From positions 1-64,000 of the forward strand of contig NZ_RBRE01000052.1 of the NCBI RefSeq assembly GCF_003700275.1: a stretch of DNA of 64,000 nt. Direction: 5' to 3'. Every line of letters begins with the position of its first letter. Within the stretch, counting starts at the first letter, position 1. Positions 1 to 9,121 of this stretch are shown here, in pieces. Source of the DNA: Pseudomonas cichorii (GTDB taxonomy: Bacteria > Pseudomonadota > Gammaproteobacteria > Pseudomonadales > Pseudomonadaceae). The notes under the pieces are model-generated. The model was not told the DNA's origin. It was given only the letters and a program-made list of their open reading frames with translations, and ran no database searches. The translations under genes were made by a program, and so were the position numbers.

Positions 1-489
1 GACCGTTCCTCGCCTGTTTTTGCCTTGCCTGACCTTCGCTCGCCGATTTTTCGTACAAAGCCTAAGGCAGATACCTTCGTCATCGGGTAAAGCAGAACGG
101 GCCTGACTTTCCGTTCGGGGCTCGTTGGCGCGTGAGGGCTTTTCCGGGCTCTCTGCCGGGCTTCATCTAACTACTCTGATAAAACAGCTTCTTGCTTATA
201 AGTTCTGTGTTGAATTTGTTTGTAGGAGTTTTCTTCTTATTTGTGTGGAAAGTTAGTTCCTGCTTATAGTCCTGTTGCGCTGTTTTTGAGCAGCGCCCGA
301 TATTCAGGCATGTTTATCATGTGATGTTGCATTTTATTGTTTTGTTCTTGATTTTTGGCGCATCTGTCAAGGCTTGAAGATAAGCCTTTCGACGCTGAAT
401 ATGCCACCTCTTCAATCATTCGATGCCAGGCTCCGGCGCTCTTTAAGTGTGCTCGCCAGTCAGGCCTTGCTCGTAGAAAAGGTGGCTGT
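1..489. other. Non-coding stretch at window start
   Basis: No credible gene is seen here. Short open frames on both strands lack a ribosome site and recognisable protein features. Bases 46-63 are an 18-mer that matches 16 of 18 positions with the right arm of the palindrome upstream of efp (13779-13796), so it may be the end of a small mobile or repeated element cut by the window edge. The last part, from about 180 on, is AT-richer and probably holds the promoter of the metallo-hydrolase gene that starts at 490. Confidence 0.5.
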
Positions 490-1919
490 ATGTTTTTCCC
501 TGAAATCATTCATCACGGTGCAACGCAATATGTAACCGGCTCTTGTCATCAGTTATGTATGGATGCTGCCAATAGTCTGTTGATTGATTGTGGGGCGTTG
601 CAAGCGAGTGAGCCTGGAGCGAAGGACGGAACGTTCGATTTCTCGCCGGCCGATATCAAGGCCCTGATCGTTACTCACGTACACTTTGACCATGTTGGAC
701 GAATTCCCCAATTGCTGGCTTCCGGCTATCGGGGGCCAATATTGTGCAGTGAGCCTTCTGCTCATCTGTTGCCGCTGGTCATGGAGGATCTTCTCAAGTT
801 CGAGTTTCACCATGACCGCAAGCAGATTGAGCGCTATCTGGCGGCGATCGAAAAGCGCGTGATTGCCTTGCCCTTCGACCACTGGTTTGATCTGGTCAAC
901 ACTGACACGCTGGTCTGCAAGGTTCGCCTGCAGCGCGCCGGACATATCCTGGGCTCTGCCTATGTCGAATGCGATCTTCGCTATCCGCTGGACGGGCGTA
1001 CCCAGCGTGTGGTGTTTTCCGGCGATCTGGGTGCTGATCATGCACCGATGCTTCCCGCACCGAAATCGCCTGAGCGGGCAGACATCTGGTGCTTGAAAGC
1101 ACCTATGGCGACCGTCTTCATGAGGACCGTGCCACGCGGCAGTCACGCCTTGAGCAGGTTATCGATCAGGCGCTGGAGGATCATGGCACGGTCTTGCTGC
1201 CCGCGTTCAGCATCGGGCGCACTCAGGAGTTGCTGTACGAACTGGAGGATATCCTGCGCCGCAAAAGCCTGTCGGGCAGGACTGTCGATACTGCCGATCA
1301 GTCTGCGTTAGCGATGGATTGGCCGCAGTTACCGATCATTCTCGATTCTCCTCTGGCCAGCCGCTTCACCAGGGTTTATCAGGAGTTCGAGGATTATTGG
1401 GATGAGGATGCGCAACAGCGCCTGAACAGCGGCAGACGACCGCTGGGGTTCTCTCAACTGATTACCATCGACAGTCATGCCCAGCATCTGCAGACGGTCA
1501 ATTATCTGGCCAGTACTGCCCGGCCAGCCATCGTCATCGCTGGCAATGGCATGTGTGCGGGCGGACGAATCGTCAATTATCTGAAAGCCATGCTGGGTGA
1601 TAAACGGCATAACGTGGTTTTCGTGGGTTATCAGGCCAAGGGCACGCCAGGTGCTGCGATCCAGAAGCATGGTCCGGTTGGCGGGTATGTCGAGCTTGAT
1701 CGTGAGCGATTCGATATTCGTGCCGGTGTCTCTACCGTGGCCGGCTATTCCGCTCATGCGGATCAGCAAGGGCTGGTCGGATTTGTCACAGGCATGGCCG
1801 AGTGGCCGGGGCAGGTAAGGCTGGTGCACGGTGAGTCGAGTGCCAGGAAGGCGTTGGGTAATGTTTTAAATCGTAAGTATTCGCTGGCAAATCGACGTCT
1901 GGAGTTACTTGTGCCCTGA
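490..1919 (+). pseudogene. Beta-CASP metallo-beta-lactamase-fold hydrolase (RNA-processing type), frameshifted
   Basis: The reading frame from ATG 490 (site AAAGGTGG just upstream) carries the metal-binding motif THVHFDHVGR, then HILGSAYVE and FSGDLG. The next frame, from about 1087 to the stop at 1919, continues with LESTYGDR, LPAFSIGRTQELLYEL and YSAHADQ, which are the beta-CASP and C-terminal RNA-metabolising parts of the same family. The two halves join if one C is restored near 1086-1087 (gac atc [c]tg gtg), giving about 476 residues, the usual family length. As written, the first frame runs into unrelated sequence and stops at 1311. Family members are zinc-dependent nucleases of the CPSF-73/Ysh1 type. 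The single-base loss may be a true mutation or a sequencing error; codon use looks normal on both sides, which favours a recent event or an error. Confidence 0.8.
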
Positions 1920-1920
1920 A

Positions 1921-1952
1921 CCAGTTGCCCACTGCAGGAGGTGGGCAACTGG
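1921..1952. terminator. Hairpin after the metallo-hydrolase gene
   Basis: A perfect 12-bp stem (CCAGTTGCCCAC with GTGGGCAACTGG) around an 8-base loop starts two bases after the stop at 1919. There is no T-tract, so it may act as a weak terminator or an mRNA 3' stabiliser. Confidence 0.5.
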
Positions 1953-2195
1953 TCGCATATTTCGGTTGATAAGTGGACCGCTATACGTAATATTCGCGCG
2001 CCTTATCGGGTGGTCACATGCATGACATGACCGTTCGTATGGCTGTAATGGTCGGTAAAAGGGTTTTTCCCAAGGACTTCGTGATTCTTTGCAGGTCGAT
2101 ATTTTCAAAACCTGTACGATGCTCAAGTGGCCGCCATCGCTGAGGGTGGATGACACGATGAAATAAACAGGGCTGTATTTTCTGGAACGCAAAAA

Positions 2196-3212
2196 ATGGT
2201 TGAGTGGTTGTCGGTAATCGCTGTAGCGCTTTTATCCCTGGTATTGACCGCAGTGCTTCGCAGGTATGCCCTGTCCCGAAGCCTGATGGATGTTCCCAAT
2301 GCGCGTAGTTCCCACACTATTCCAACACCGCGTGGTGGTGGAGTTGCCATAGTCGTGGCGTTTCTGCTTTCCATACTGCTGTTGGCATGGGATGACCGGG
2401 TTCCGTCTGCAGCCCTGATTGCCATCGGTGGGGCGGGTGGTCTGGTGGCCTTGATTGGCTTCATGGACGATCACGGGCACATTGCTGCCCGCTGGCGTTT
2501 GCTCGGCCATTTCGCTGCGGCGGCCTGGGCGCTTGTGTGGCTGGGAGGATTGGCACCGCTCAATTTCTTTGGTTTCAGCGTCGATCTGGGAATCATCGGC
2601 CAGGTGCTTGCCGCTTTTTACCTGGTCTGGATGCTGAACCTCTATAACTTCATGGACGGCATCGATGGCATCGCCAGTGTCGAGGCCGTAACGGTCTGCG
2701 GCGGCATCAGCCTCATTTATGTGCTGGGTGGTTTCGGCGATCTGCTCTGGGGGCCTGCGCTGCTGGCCGCTGCGGTCATTGGCTTTCTCTACTGGAATTT
2801 CCCGCCAGCACGGATATTCATGGGCGATGCGGGCAGCGGGTTTCTGGGAATCGCGCTGGGTATGCTTTCTGTTCAGGCTGCATGGGCTTCATCTCAGCTA
2901 TTCTGGGCATGGTTGATCCTGCTGGGGGTTTTCATCGTCGATGCCACCGTGACGCTTGCTCGCCGTTTGCTGCGTGGAGACAAGGTGTACGAGGCTCATC
3001 GCAGCCATGCCTATCAGTTTGCATCGCGCCGCTATGGCAAGCACCTTCCGGTGACCCTGGCCGTGGGTATTATCAATATCTGCTGGTTGCTGCCTGTGGC
3101 CTTGTGGGTGTCGGTATTGGGTGGCGATGGTGTGACGGGCGTGCTGATTGCCTATGTGCCGCTGGTCATCTTGGCTCTCAGGTTCGATGCGGGCCGCCTG
3201 GAATCCAATTAA
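2196..3212 (+). CDS. wbpL: WbpL-like undecaprenyl-phosphate glycosyl-1-phosphate transferase
   Basis: A 338-residue polytopic membrane protein of the MraY/WecA family. It starts O-antigen assembly by moving a sugar phosphate (GlcNAc or FucNAc type in Pseudomonas) from its UDP form to undecaprenyl phosphate at the inner membrane. Family motifs are in order: PRGGG at 45-49, the DDH segment at 91-93, NFMDGIDG at 151-158, GDAGSG at 210-215 and the HRSHAYQ loop at 268-274. About ten hydrophobic segments are visible. The start ATG follows a GGAA site. wbpM comes 105 bases downstream on the same strand, as at the end of B-band O-antigen clusters in other pseudomonads, so the two probably work together; the rest of the cluster would lie left of this window or elsewhere. 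Confidence 0.88.
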   Translation: MVEWLSVIAVALLSLVLTAVLRRYALSRSLMDVPNARSSHTIPTPRGGGVAIVVAFLLSILLLAWDDRVPSAALIAIGGAGGLVALIGFMDDHGHIAARWRLLGHFAAAAWALVWLGGLAPLNFFGFSVDLGIIGQVLAAFYLVWMLNLYNFMDGIDGIASVEAVTVCGGISLIYVLGGFGDLLWGPALLAAAVIGFLYWNFPPARIFMGDAGSGFLGIALGMLSVQAAWASSQLFWAWLILLGVFIVDATVTLARRLLRGDKVYEAHRSHAYQFASRRYGKHLPVTLAVGIINICWLLPVALWVSVLGGDGVTGVLIAYVPLVILALRFDAGRLESN

Positions 3213-3317
3213 GTTAAGTTTTCGCGGTTTTTCATATAAATTGATTCTTTGTATGTCTGCATTGGCTTCGGGTATTGAGTGTAACGCTCCATAGAGAACG
3301 AGGAGAGTGATGAGGGC

Positions 3318-5321
3318 ATGAACAGATTGCGAATTTTTCTGCTGGCCTTGCCGCGGCGGAAAAAGCGAATGGTTCAAGTCGCTGCTGACCTCGTTCTGGT
3401 CTGGTTTGCACTGTGGATGGCATTTGTCGTTCGCCTTGGGATCGAAGATCTGGTCAACCCGCTGGAAAAGCACACCTGGCTTTTCGTCAGTGCTCCGCTC
3501 GTAGCCATCCCGCTGTTTATCCGCTTCGGCATGTACCGCGCCGTGATGCGTTACTTCGGCAATGATGCGCTGATCGCCATCATCAAGGCCGTCACGCTGT
3601 CTGCGATCATTCTGGGCGGCGTGGTCTATCTCTACAGCAATCACAAGCAGGTTGTGCCCCGTTCGATCATGTTCAACTACTGGTGGTTGAGCATGGTCAT
3701 GATCGGTGGCCTGCGTCTGGCTATGCGGCAGTACTTTCTCGGCGACTGGTTTGTCGCTGCCCAGCACGTGCCTTTCGCCAATCGCGATGATGGTCTGCCA
3801 AAGGTCGCCATCTATGGCGCGGGTGCCGCCGGCAATCAGCTTGTGGCAGCCTTGCGAATGGGCAGGCATATGCGTCCGGTTGCCTTTATCGATGACGACG
3901 AATCAATTTCCAATCGAGTAATTTCCGGACTACAGGTCTACAAGCCCAAGCATATTCAACGCATGATCGAAGTCACCGGAGCCCAGGAAATCCTGTTGGC
4001 TATTCCGTCTTCGTCGCGCGGCCGTCGCCGGGAAATCCTCGGCTTTCTGGAAGGTTTCCCCCTGCACGTGCGCAGTGTTCCAGGTTTCATGGACCTGGCT
4101 TCGGGGCGGGTCAAGGTCGATGATCTGCAAGAGGTCGACATTGCCGACCTGCTGGGGCGCGACTCGGTTCCTGCCAGGGCCAATCTGCTTGAGCGCTGTA
4201 TCAAGGGGCAAACGGTACTGGTAACGGGGGCCGGTGGCTCGATCGGCTCGGAGTTGTGCCGGCAGATCCTCGAGCTGGAACCGACCAAGCTGTTGCTGCT
4301 CGACCACAGCGAATTCAATCTTTACTCCATATTGTCCGAGCTTGAGCAGCGGGTCATGCGTGAATCCCTGCGGGTCAGGCTGCTGCCAATCCTGGGGTCT
4401 GTGCGTGACCATCCCAAGCTGCTGGATATCATGAAGACCTGGAAGGTCGATACGGTCTATCACGCCGCCGCCTACAAACATGTGCCGATGGTCGAGCACA
4501 ATATTGCAGAAGGGGTTGCCAATAACGTCATCGGCACCCTCAACACTGCACAGGCTGCGTTGCAGGCCGGGGTTTCCAACTTCGTCCTGATCTCTACCGA
4601 CAAGGCGGTCAGGCCGACCAACGTCATGGGCAGCACCAAGCGGCTGGCCGAGTTGATTCTGCAGGCGCTGAGCCAGGAAACCGCGCCGGTGATCTTTGGT
4701 GACGGGGCCAATGTCCATCAGGTCAACAAGACCCGTTTCGTCATGGTTCGCTTCGGCAATGTACTGGGCTCTTCAGGGTCGGTGATTCCGCTGTTCCACA
4801 AGCAGATCCAGTCCGGCGGGCCGCTGACGGTGACTCATCCGAAGATCACCCGCTACTTCATGACCATTCCCGAGGCGGCGCAACTGGTCATCCAGGCCGG
4901 CTCGATGGGGCAGGGCGGCGATGTCTTTGTCCTGGACATGGGCGAGCCCGTGAGGATTGTCGAGCTGGCCGAAAAGATGATTCATCTGTCAGGCCTGAGC
5001 ATTCGTTCGCAGAAGAACCCTCAAGGCGATATTTCCATCGAGTTCACGGGTTTGCGCCCGGGTGAAAAGCTTTACGAAGAATTACTCATCGGTGAAAACG
5101 TCGTGGCTACCGAACACCCGATGATCATGAGCGCCAACGAAGATCATCTGCAGTGGGAAGTGCTCAAGGGGCGGTTGAAAACCTTGCTCGATGCCGTCGA
5201 TAAAGATGACTACAACCGGGTTCGCCAGTTATTGCGTGAAACGGTCAGTGGTTATGCGCCCGAAGGGGAGATTGTTGACTGGATATATCAGGAGCGCCGC
5301 CGCGAGCCCGATTGCAAGTAA
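3318..5321 (+). CDS. wbpM: WbpM-type UDP-sugar 4,6-dehydratase, membrane bound
   Basis: 667 residues. The N-terminus (about 15-140) holds four hydrophobic segments that anchor the enzyme in the inner membrane. Two Rossmann folds follow: VAIYGAGAAGNQ near 163-174 and the NAD-binding TGAGGSIGSEL at 303-313. The catalytic SDR site near 426-441 has Met (M437) where most SDR enzymes have Tyr, followed by K441; this Ser/Thr-Met-Lys arrangement is known for WbpM-like dehydratases. The family converts UDP-GlcNAc to a 4-keto-6-deoxy sugar needed for O-antigen. Length is the full family length. It follows wbpL, probably in the same transcription unit. Confidence 0.9.
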   Translation: MNRLRIFLLALPRRKKRMVQVAADLVLVWFALWMAFVVRLGIEDLVNPLEKHTWLFVSAPLVAIPLFIRFGMYRAVMRYFGNDALIAIIKAVTLSAIILGGVVYLYSNHKQVVPRSIMFNYWWLSMVMIGGLRLAMRQYFLGDWFVAAQHVPFANRDDGLPKVAIYGAGAAGNQLVAALRMGRHMRPVAFIDDDESISNRVISGLQVYKPKHIQRMIEVTGAQEILLAIPSSSRGRRREILGFLEGFPLHVRSVPGFMDLASGRVKVDDLQEVDIADLLGRDSVPARANLLERCIKGQTVLVTGAGGSIGSELCRQILELEPTKLLLLDHSEFNLYSILSELEQRVMRESLRVRLLPILGSVRDHPKLLDIMKTWKVDTVYHAAAYKHVPMVEHNIAEGVANNVIGTLNTAQAALQAGVSNFVLISTDKAVRPTNVMGSTKRLAELILQALSQETAPVIFGDGANVHQVNKTRFVMVRFGNVLGSSGSVIPLFHKQIQSGGPLTVTHPKITRYFMTIPEAAQLVIQAGSMGQGGDVFVLDMGEPVRIVELAEKMIHLSGLSIRSQKNPQGDISIEFTGLRPGEKLYEELLIGENVVATEHPMIMSANEDHLQWEVLKGRLKTLLDAVDKDDYNRVRQLLRETVSGYAPEGEIVDWIYQERRREPDCK

Positions 5322-5498
5322 GGGAAGTTTCGCTAATATTTGGAATATATATTGGCTGAATTAAAGTGTTGCATGATTTTTAATCTTTGGCGGGACACAA
5401 GTCGATACTTTCTACTTCATTGACACTGATAACGATTGGTCTAGATTGCGAAGGCGACATTTGGAATGTTGCCTTTTAATCACTATGGAGCGTTATCT

Positions 5499-5837
5499 AT
5501 GCGAACCGATCTTTTTTCCTCGTTACTCTTTGCCCTGCTGACCAGTGTCTCGGTTGCCGTCACTGCAGCACCTGCACCCGCTGGGCAAACGATGACTGAA
5601 ACAATGGCCCCGCATGCTGTTGCGCCGGAGCAGAAAGTCGACACCGTCAATATCAACAAGGCCGATGCAGACACACTTCAGAAGGCTCTTGCAGGGATCG
5701 GCAAGAACAAGGCCAATGCGATAGTTGCTTATCGCGAGGCCAATGGCGAGTTTGCATCGGTCTACGAACTGATTGAGGTCAAAGGGATCGGCAAGGCCAT
5801 TCTCGACAAGAATCGCGACAAGTTGTCGGTTGAATAA
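5499..5837 (+). CDS. ComEA-family helix-hairpin-helix protein
   Basis: 112 residues from ATG 5499, chosen because GGAG lies 9 bases upstream; an in-frame start at 5466 has no ribosome site. Residues 1 to about 25 form a signal peptide (hydrophobic run ending AVTAAPA). The C-terminal 65 residues are a tandem helix-hairpin-helix, with VNINKADADTLQKAL and the hairpins GIGKNKA and VKGIGKAI. Related proteins bind DNA without sequence preference in the periplasm; in competent bacteria ComEA helps DNA uptake. The gene commonly sits next to wbpM in pseudomonads. A role in transformation here is inference only. Confidence 0.85.
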   Translation: MRTDLFSSLLFALLTSVSVAVTAAPAPAGQTMTETMAPHAVAPEQKVDTVNINKADADTLQKALAGIGKNKANAIVAYREANGEFASVYELIEVKGIGKAILDKNRDKLSVE

Positions 5838-5933
5838 CATTGCCATGAAAGTCTGACCCGCAGTCGGGCTTTCATTCAATGTTCAGTAACGCAACAGATG
5901 CTCTTGCAGGTCCAGCATTCCGGGCCTGCATGC

Positions 5934-6500
5934 TCAACTGACCTGTTTTATTTCCAGCTGGAGTCTTTGGCGCGCAGTACTGAGAATCTGCTCCGACAGC
6001 TCGGCGCTATGAGTGCTGCGCGACAGTACCAGCGCTCCAACCAGTGTCGAAAGCATGGAAAGGCTTCTTTCCTGGGTATTTTCTCCAGGTAGCGCTTTTG
6101 CAATCAACGCATGCAAATGCAGGATGATTTCATCGGTCGTCATGCTGGGCTGACCACGCTGGCCCAGTTCGGCGCACATGTTTGGCAATGGGCAGCCGGA
6201 CTCGGGTGAGTCGCGATGGTCGGTTGAGAGATACGAGTCGATGAGGCCCGGCATCGATTCTTCCATGGAGAATATCTTGCCGGTGAGCTCTTTGACTTCG
6301 TCCAGAGTGCTCAGCAGGGCCTGCTCTACAAGGTCATCCTTGGATTTGAAGTGGGCGTAGAAACCGCCATGTGTCAGGCCCAGCGCTTTCATTAGCGGCT
6401 GCAGACCGGTTGCACCAATGCCATCACGACGAAAGCGCGCAGACGCTTCCTTGATGATGCGCTGATGGGTTTGGGCTTTATGATCCAGGGCATATCGCAT
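5934..6500 (-). CDS. TetR/AcrR-family transcriptional regulator
   Basis: 188 residues. The N-terminal helix-turn-helix spans about 12-55 (RIIKEASARFRRDGIGATGLQ, then LGLTHGGFYAHFKSKDDLVEQAL), typical of TetR repressors. The C-terminal ligand domain includes SGCPLPNMCAELG with two cysteines, as in a subgroup that often controls detoxification or transport genes. No target gene is divergently placed nearby: the upstream neighbour is a sigma-factor-like gene 260 bases away on the same strand, so its operon is unclear. A 7-bp inverted repeat (ATATGCC-N4-GGCATAT, 6690-6707) lies 190 bases upstream and might be an operator or a terminator hairpin. Confidence 0.85.
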   Translation of the reverse strand: MRYALDHKAQTHQRIIKEASARFRRDGIGATGLQPLMKALGLTHGGFYAHFKSKDDLVEQALLSTLDEVKELTGKIFSMEESMPGLIDSYLSTDHRDSPESGCPLPNMCAELGQRGQPSMTTDEIILHLHALIAKALPGENTQERSLSMLSTLVGALVLSRSTHSAELSEQILSTARQRLQLEIKQVS

Positions 6501-6759
6501 GTGATGAGCCTCCCGACTATGGCCCGCAAAGTGTTACGGAGTATTTTCACATGAATAGATTAATCGATGCAGCGACGATTTCTTAAATCGCATTTGCAGC
6601 ATACTGGCATTCGACACATCTAGTAATGCTATTTTCGTGATGGATCCATGCTACTTGATTTCGGTGGGCGGCTGACACTGCCAGTCGGCATATGCCAAGC
6701 GGCATATAAAGGAAGGGGCTTACAGCACAAGGCGGGTGGTCCTGCGCAGGAGGGGGAGA

Positions 6760-7131
6760 TTACAGCGTGTGGCGCGAGACTTTACGGCAGTGGACCAACG
6801 CATCGCGAATCATGAAATTGACCACACTCGGCGATACACCAAGGTTACAGGCGATTTCTTTTTGTGACACGCCATGCAGGCGGTACATCTCGAAGGCATA
6901 TCGAGTCTGGCTGGGCAATTGCGCCAGGGCTTCGCTGAGGTGCTCACGTGTTGCGAGGTTTACGGGTGAGGAATCGGTTGAGGAATCGGGTGATGCGTCC
7001 TGCACGACATCTTCTGCGCGAGGAGTACAACCGGCCAGACGGGCGCCAACCCTGGCGCGGATCGGCCGGTTTATGGCGAAGGCCTGCAGCAGAGAAGTGC
7101 CACAGCTTCGTAGGGTTAGTCGTTGCGGCAT
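6760..7131 (-). CDS. Short ECF (FecI-like) sigma-70 factor lacking part of region 2
   Basis: 123 residues from ATG 7131, with AGGTGA six bases upstream; a GTG at 7140 overlaps that site and is less likely. The C-terminal half is a clear sigma region 4 (LSEALAQLPSQTRYAFEMYRLHGVSQKEIACNLGVSPSVVNFMI). The N-terminus keeps the start of region 2 (ARVGARLAGCTPRAEDVVQDA), but after this the usual segment with the core-binding and -10 reading helices, about 25-40 residues in FecI-type factors, is missing and replaced by a short Ser/Asp-rich link. A Fur box sits 60-80 bases upstream (7193-7211), so it is probably iron-repressed. No anti-sigma or TonB receptor gene is next to it. It may be a degraded sigma factor or a regulator that kept only the -35 reading domain. 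Confidence 0.75.
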   Translation of the reverse strand: MPQRLTLRSCGTSLLQAFAINRPIRARVGARLAGCTPRAEDVVQDASPDSSTDSSPVNLATREHLSEALAQLPSQTRYAFEMYRLHGVSQKEIACNLGVSPSVVNFMIRDALVHCRKVSRHTL

Positions 7132-7192
7132 GCAAATCACCTGACAGTAGAGGTTTTCAGGGAGGCCCCGACATATCGCGCAACAAATTAAG

Positions 7193-7211
7193 TTGGATGA
7201 TAATCATTGTC
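7193..7211 (-). promoter_or_regulatory. Fur box
   Basis: The 19-mer agrees with the Fur consensus GATAATGATAATCATTATC at 14 of 19 positions, including the ten-base core GATAATCATT. It lies 62-80 bases upstream of the sigma-factor start on the minus strand, the expected position for iron repression of a FecI/PvdS-type gene. It could also affect the transporter gene that begins at 7387 on the plus strand. Confidence 0.65.
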
Positions 7212-7386
7212 AATTGTAGGCGGTAACTAATTTCATGCATCAGTGGCTCGTTCTTTCTAGGCGGGCCATGTGATCCGTGCTTGACCGATATCAAGGGCCT
7301 GATATCGGCGCAGGTCCAGAATGGCCGGGACTGTAGCGCTAGCCTCTGCGAGCGTGGATTTCGATGGAATGGATACAGGAACCCGC

Positions 7387-8877
7387 ATGAACGTGTCTGT
7401 AAATACGCCTGAAGTACCGCCGGGCAAGGTCAGGATTCCCGTTGGTCTGGTGATTGGTGTGCTGGTGATGGTCGGGGTGCTGTGCTTGCCCATGCCCGCC
7501 GACTTGCCGGTTGCGGGCCATCGAATGCTGGCGATCCTGGCCTTTGCCGTGGTGGTATGGATTACCGAGGCCGTTTCCTACGAAGCCAGCGCCATCATGA
7601 TCACCTCGCTGATTGCGTTTCTGGTCGGCCTGGCTCCCACCTTGCAGGATCCATCGGTGCTTTACGGGTCGTCCGCAGCGATCACCATGGCACTGACTGG
7701 CTTTTCCAATCCGGCACTGGCGCTGGTCACCGGGGCGCTGTTCCTGGCGGCGGCCATGACCCATACCGGGCTGGATCGGCGCATTGCTCTGGTGACCCTG
7801 TCACGGGTCGGCACCAGTACTCGCAGAATCATGATCGGTGCCATTGTCGTAACCATCCTGCTCAGCCTGGTGGTGCCCAGTGCGACGGCGCGCAGTGCCT
7901 GTGTGGTACCGATCATGATGGGCGTGATTGCGGCATTCGGAGTCGACAAGCGCTCGAATATCGCCGTGGCGATCATGATCATCGTGGCCCAGGGCACCAG
8001 CGTCTGGAACATCGGCATCCAGACCGCAGCCGCGCAGAACCTGCTGACAGCAGGTTTCATGGACAAGATGCTCGGGCAGCGGGTTTCCTGGATCGACTGG
8101 CTGATCGCCGGAGCTCCCTGGGCTCTGATCATGTCGGGTGTGCTGATTCTGCTGGTCCTCAAGCTTCTGCCACCGGAAAGCGACAGTATTCCCGGCGGCA
8201 AGGAAGCGGTTGCGAAATCGTTGGCCGAGATCGGTCCGATGACCGGGGCCCAGAAGCGCCTGCTGAGCGTTTCGGTGCTGCTGCTGATGTTCTGGTCGAC
8301 CGAGGGCAAGCTGCACAGTTTCGATACCACCTCCACCACCTATGCAGGTTTGGTGATCCTGCTTCTGCCGCGCTGGGGCGTGATGACCTGGAAGGATGTG
8401 CAGTCACGCATTCCCTGGGGAACCGTGATTGTGTTCGGCGTCGGCATCAGCCTGGGGACAGCTTTGCTGACGACCCAGGCCGGTCAATGGCTGGGCGGCC
8501 AGGTAGTGGCGAGAACCGGGCTCGATCAGTTGGGTTCGTTGGGGATCTTCGCTGTTCTGGGGGCATTCCTGATTCTGATTCACTTGGGTTTTGCCAGCGC
8601 AACAGCCTTGACCTCGGCGTTATTGCCGATCCTGATTGCCGTGCTGCAAACCCTGCCGGGAGATTTCAATCGGCTAGGCATGACCATGCTGCTCGGCTTT
8701 GTGGTCAGCTACGGTTTTATCCTGCCGATCAACGCGCCGCAGAATATGGTCTGCCTGGGAACGGAAACCTTCAATGCCCGCCAGTTCGCCAGTGTCGGCA
8801 TTCCCATGACCCTCATTGGTTATGTGTTAATGCTGGTGTTCGGCATGACCTACTGGAAGTGGCGGGGCTGGATGTAG
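7387..8877 (+). CDS. DASS/SLC13-family anion:sodium symporter
   Basis: 496 residues from ATG 7387, preceded by CAGGAA; an ATG at 7321 in the same frame would add 22 polar residues. About 12 hydrophobic segments span the protein. The pattern WITEAVSYEASAIMITSL near the N-terminus and the mid-protein VPSATARSACVVPIM loop fit the divalent anion:sodium symporter family, whose members import dicarboxylates, citrate or sulfate. The QNMVCLGTETF segment near the C-terminus also fits the second half of the internal repeat. Substrate cannot be read from the sequence. It stands alone, with a hairpin just after the stop. Confidence 0.82.
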   Translation: MNVSVNTPEVPPGKVRIPVGLVIGVLVMVGVLCLPMPADLPVAGHRMLAILAFAVVVWITEAVSYEASAIMITSLIAFLVGLAPTLQDPSVLYGSSAAITMALTGFSNPALALVTGALFLAAAMTHTGLDRRIALVTLSRVGTSTRRIMIGAIVVTILLSLVVPSATARSACVVPIMMGVIAAFGVDKRSNIAVAIMIIVAQGTSVWNIGIQTAAAQNLLTAGFMDKMLGQRVSWIDWLIAGAPWALIMSGVLILLVLKLLPPESDSIPGGKEAVAKSLAEIGPMTGAQKRLLSVSVLLLMFWSTEGKLHSFDTTSTTYAGLVILLLPRWGVMTWKDVQSRIPWGTVIVFGVGISLGTALLTTQAGQWLGGQVVARTGLDQLGSLGIFAVLGAFLILIHLGFASATALTSALLPILIAVLQTLPGDFNRLGMTMLLGFVVSYGFILPINAPQNMVCLGTETFNARQFASVGIPMTLIGYVLMLVFGMTYWKWRGWM

Positions 8878-8886
8878 TCCGGCATC

Positions 8887-8917
8887 GCCGGGTAAGGACG
8901 TGCTGTTCTTGCCCGGC
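8887..8917 (+). terminator. Hairpin after the DASS transporter
   Basis: A 10-bp stem (GCCGGGTAAG with CTTGCCCGGC, one G-T pair) around an 11-base loop starts ten bases after the stop at 8877. No T-run follows, so termination strength is uncertain. Confidence 0.5.
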
Positions 8918-9121
8918 CTGTAGCAGATATCCGGGACAACGTTGGCCTGTTTCGCACATCTTTGTGCATTTGCTCGCCACTATCCGACGTTCGGTCCGAT
9001 AACTCTTTGATTTCCCTCCGTGATCCCTGACAATCGCGCCCCCCTGTTTCGGGTGGGATCTTGACTGCCAAGTTCGTATCCCCCACCCGATTTGAATAAC
9101 CGGCCACGGAGACCAGACCGG

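Noticed and set aside
1089..1919. Independent short gene for the C-terminal half of the metallo-hydrolase
   Set aside because: The GTG at 1089 is inside the frameshifted gene, has no ribosome site, and the half-protein lacks the metal site; it is the second part of the same broken gene.
2898..3869. Open frame on the minus strand (323 residues)
   Set aside because: Spans the end of wbpL and the start of wbpM on the opposite strand; no start site or family.
5844..5878. Hairpin after the ComEA-like gene
   Set aside because: The stem needs a five-base bulge and has no T-run; too weak to report.
7482..9002. Open frame on the plus strand (506 residues)
   Set aside because: Different frame across the DASS transporter gene; Arg/Gly/Asp-rich and without motifs.
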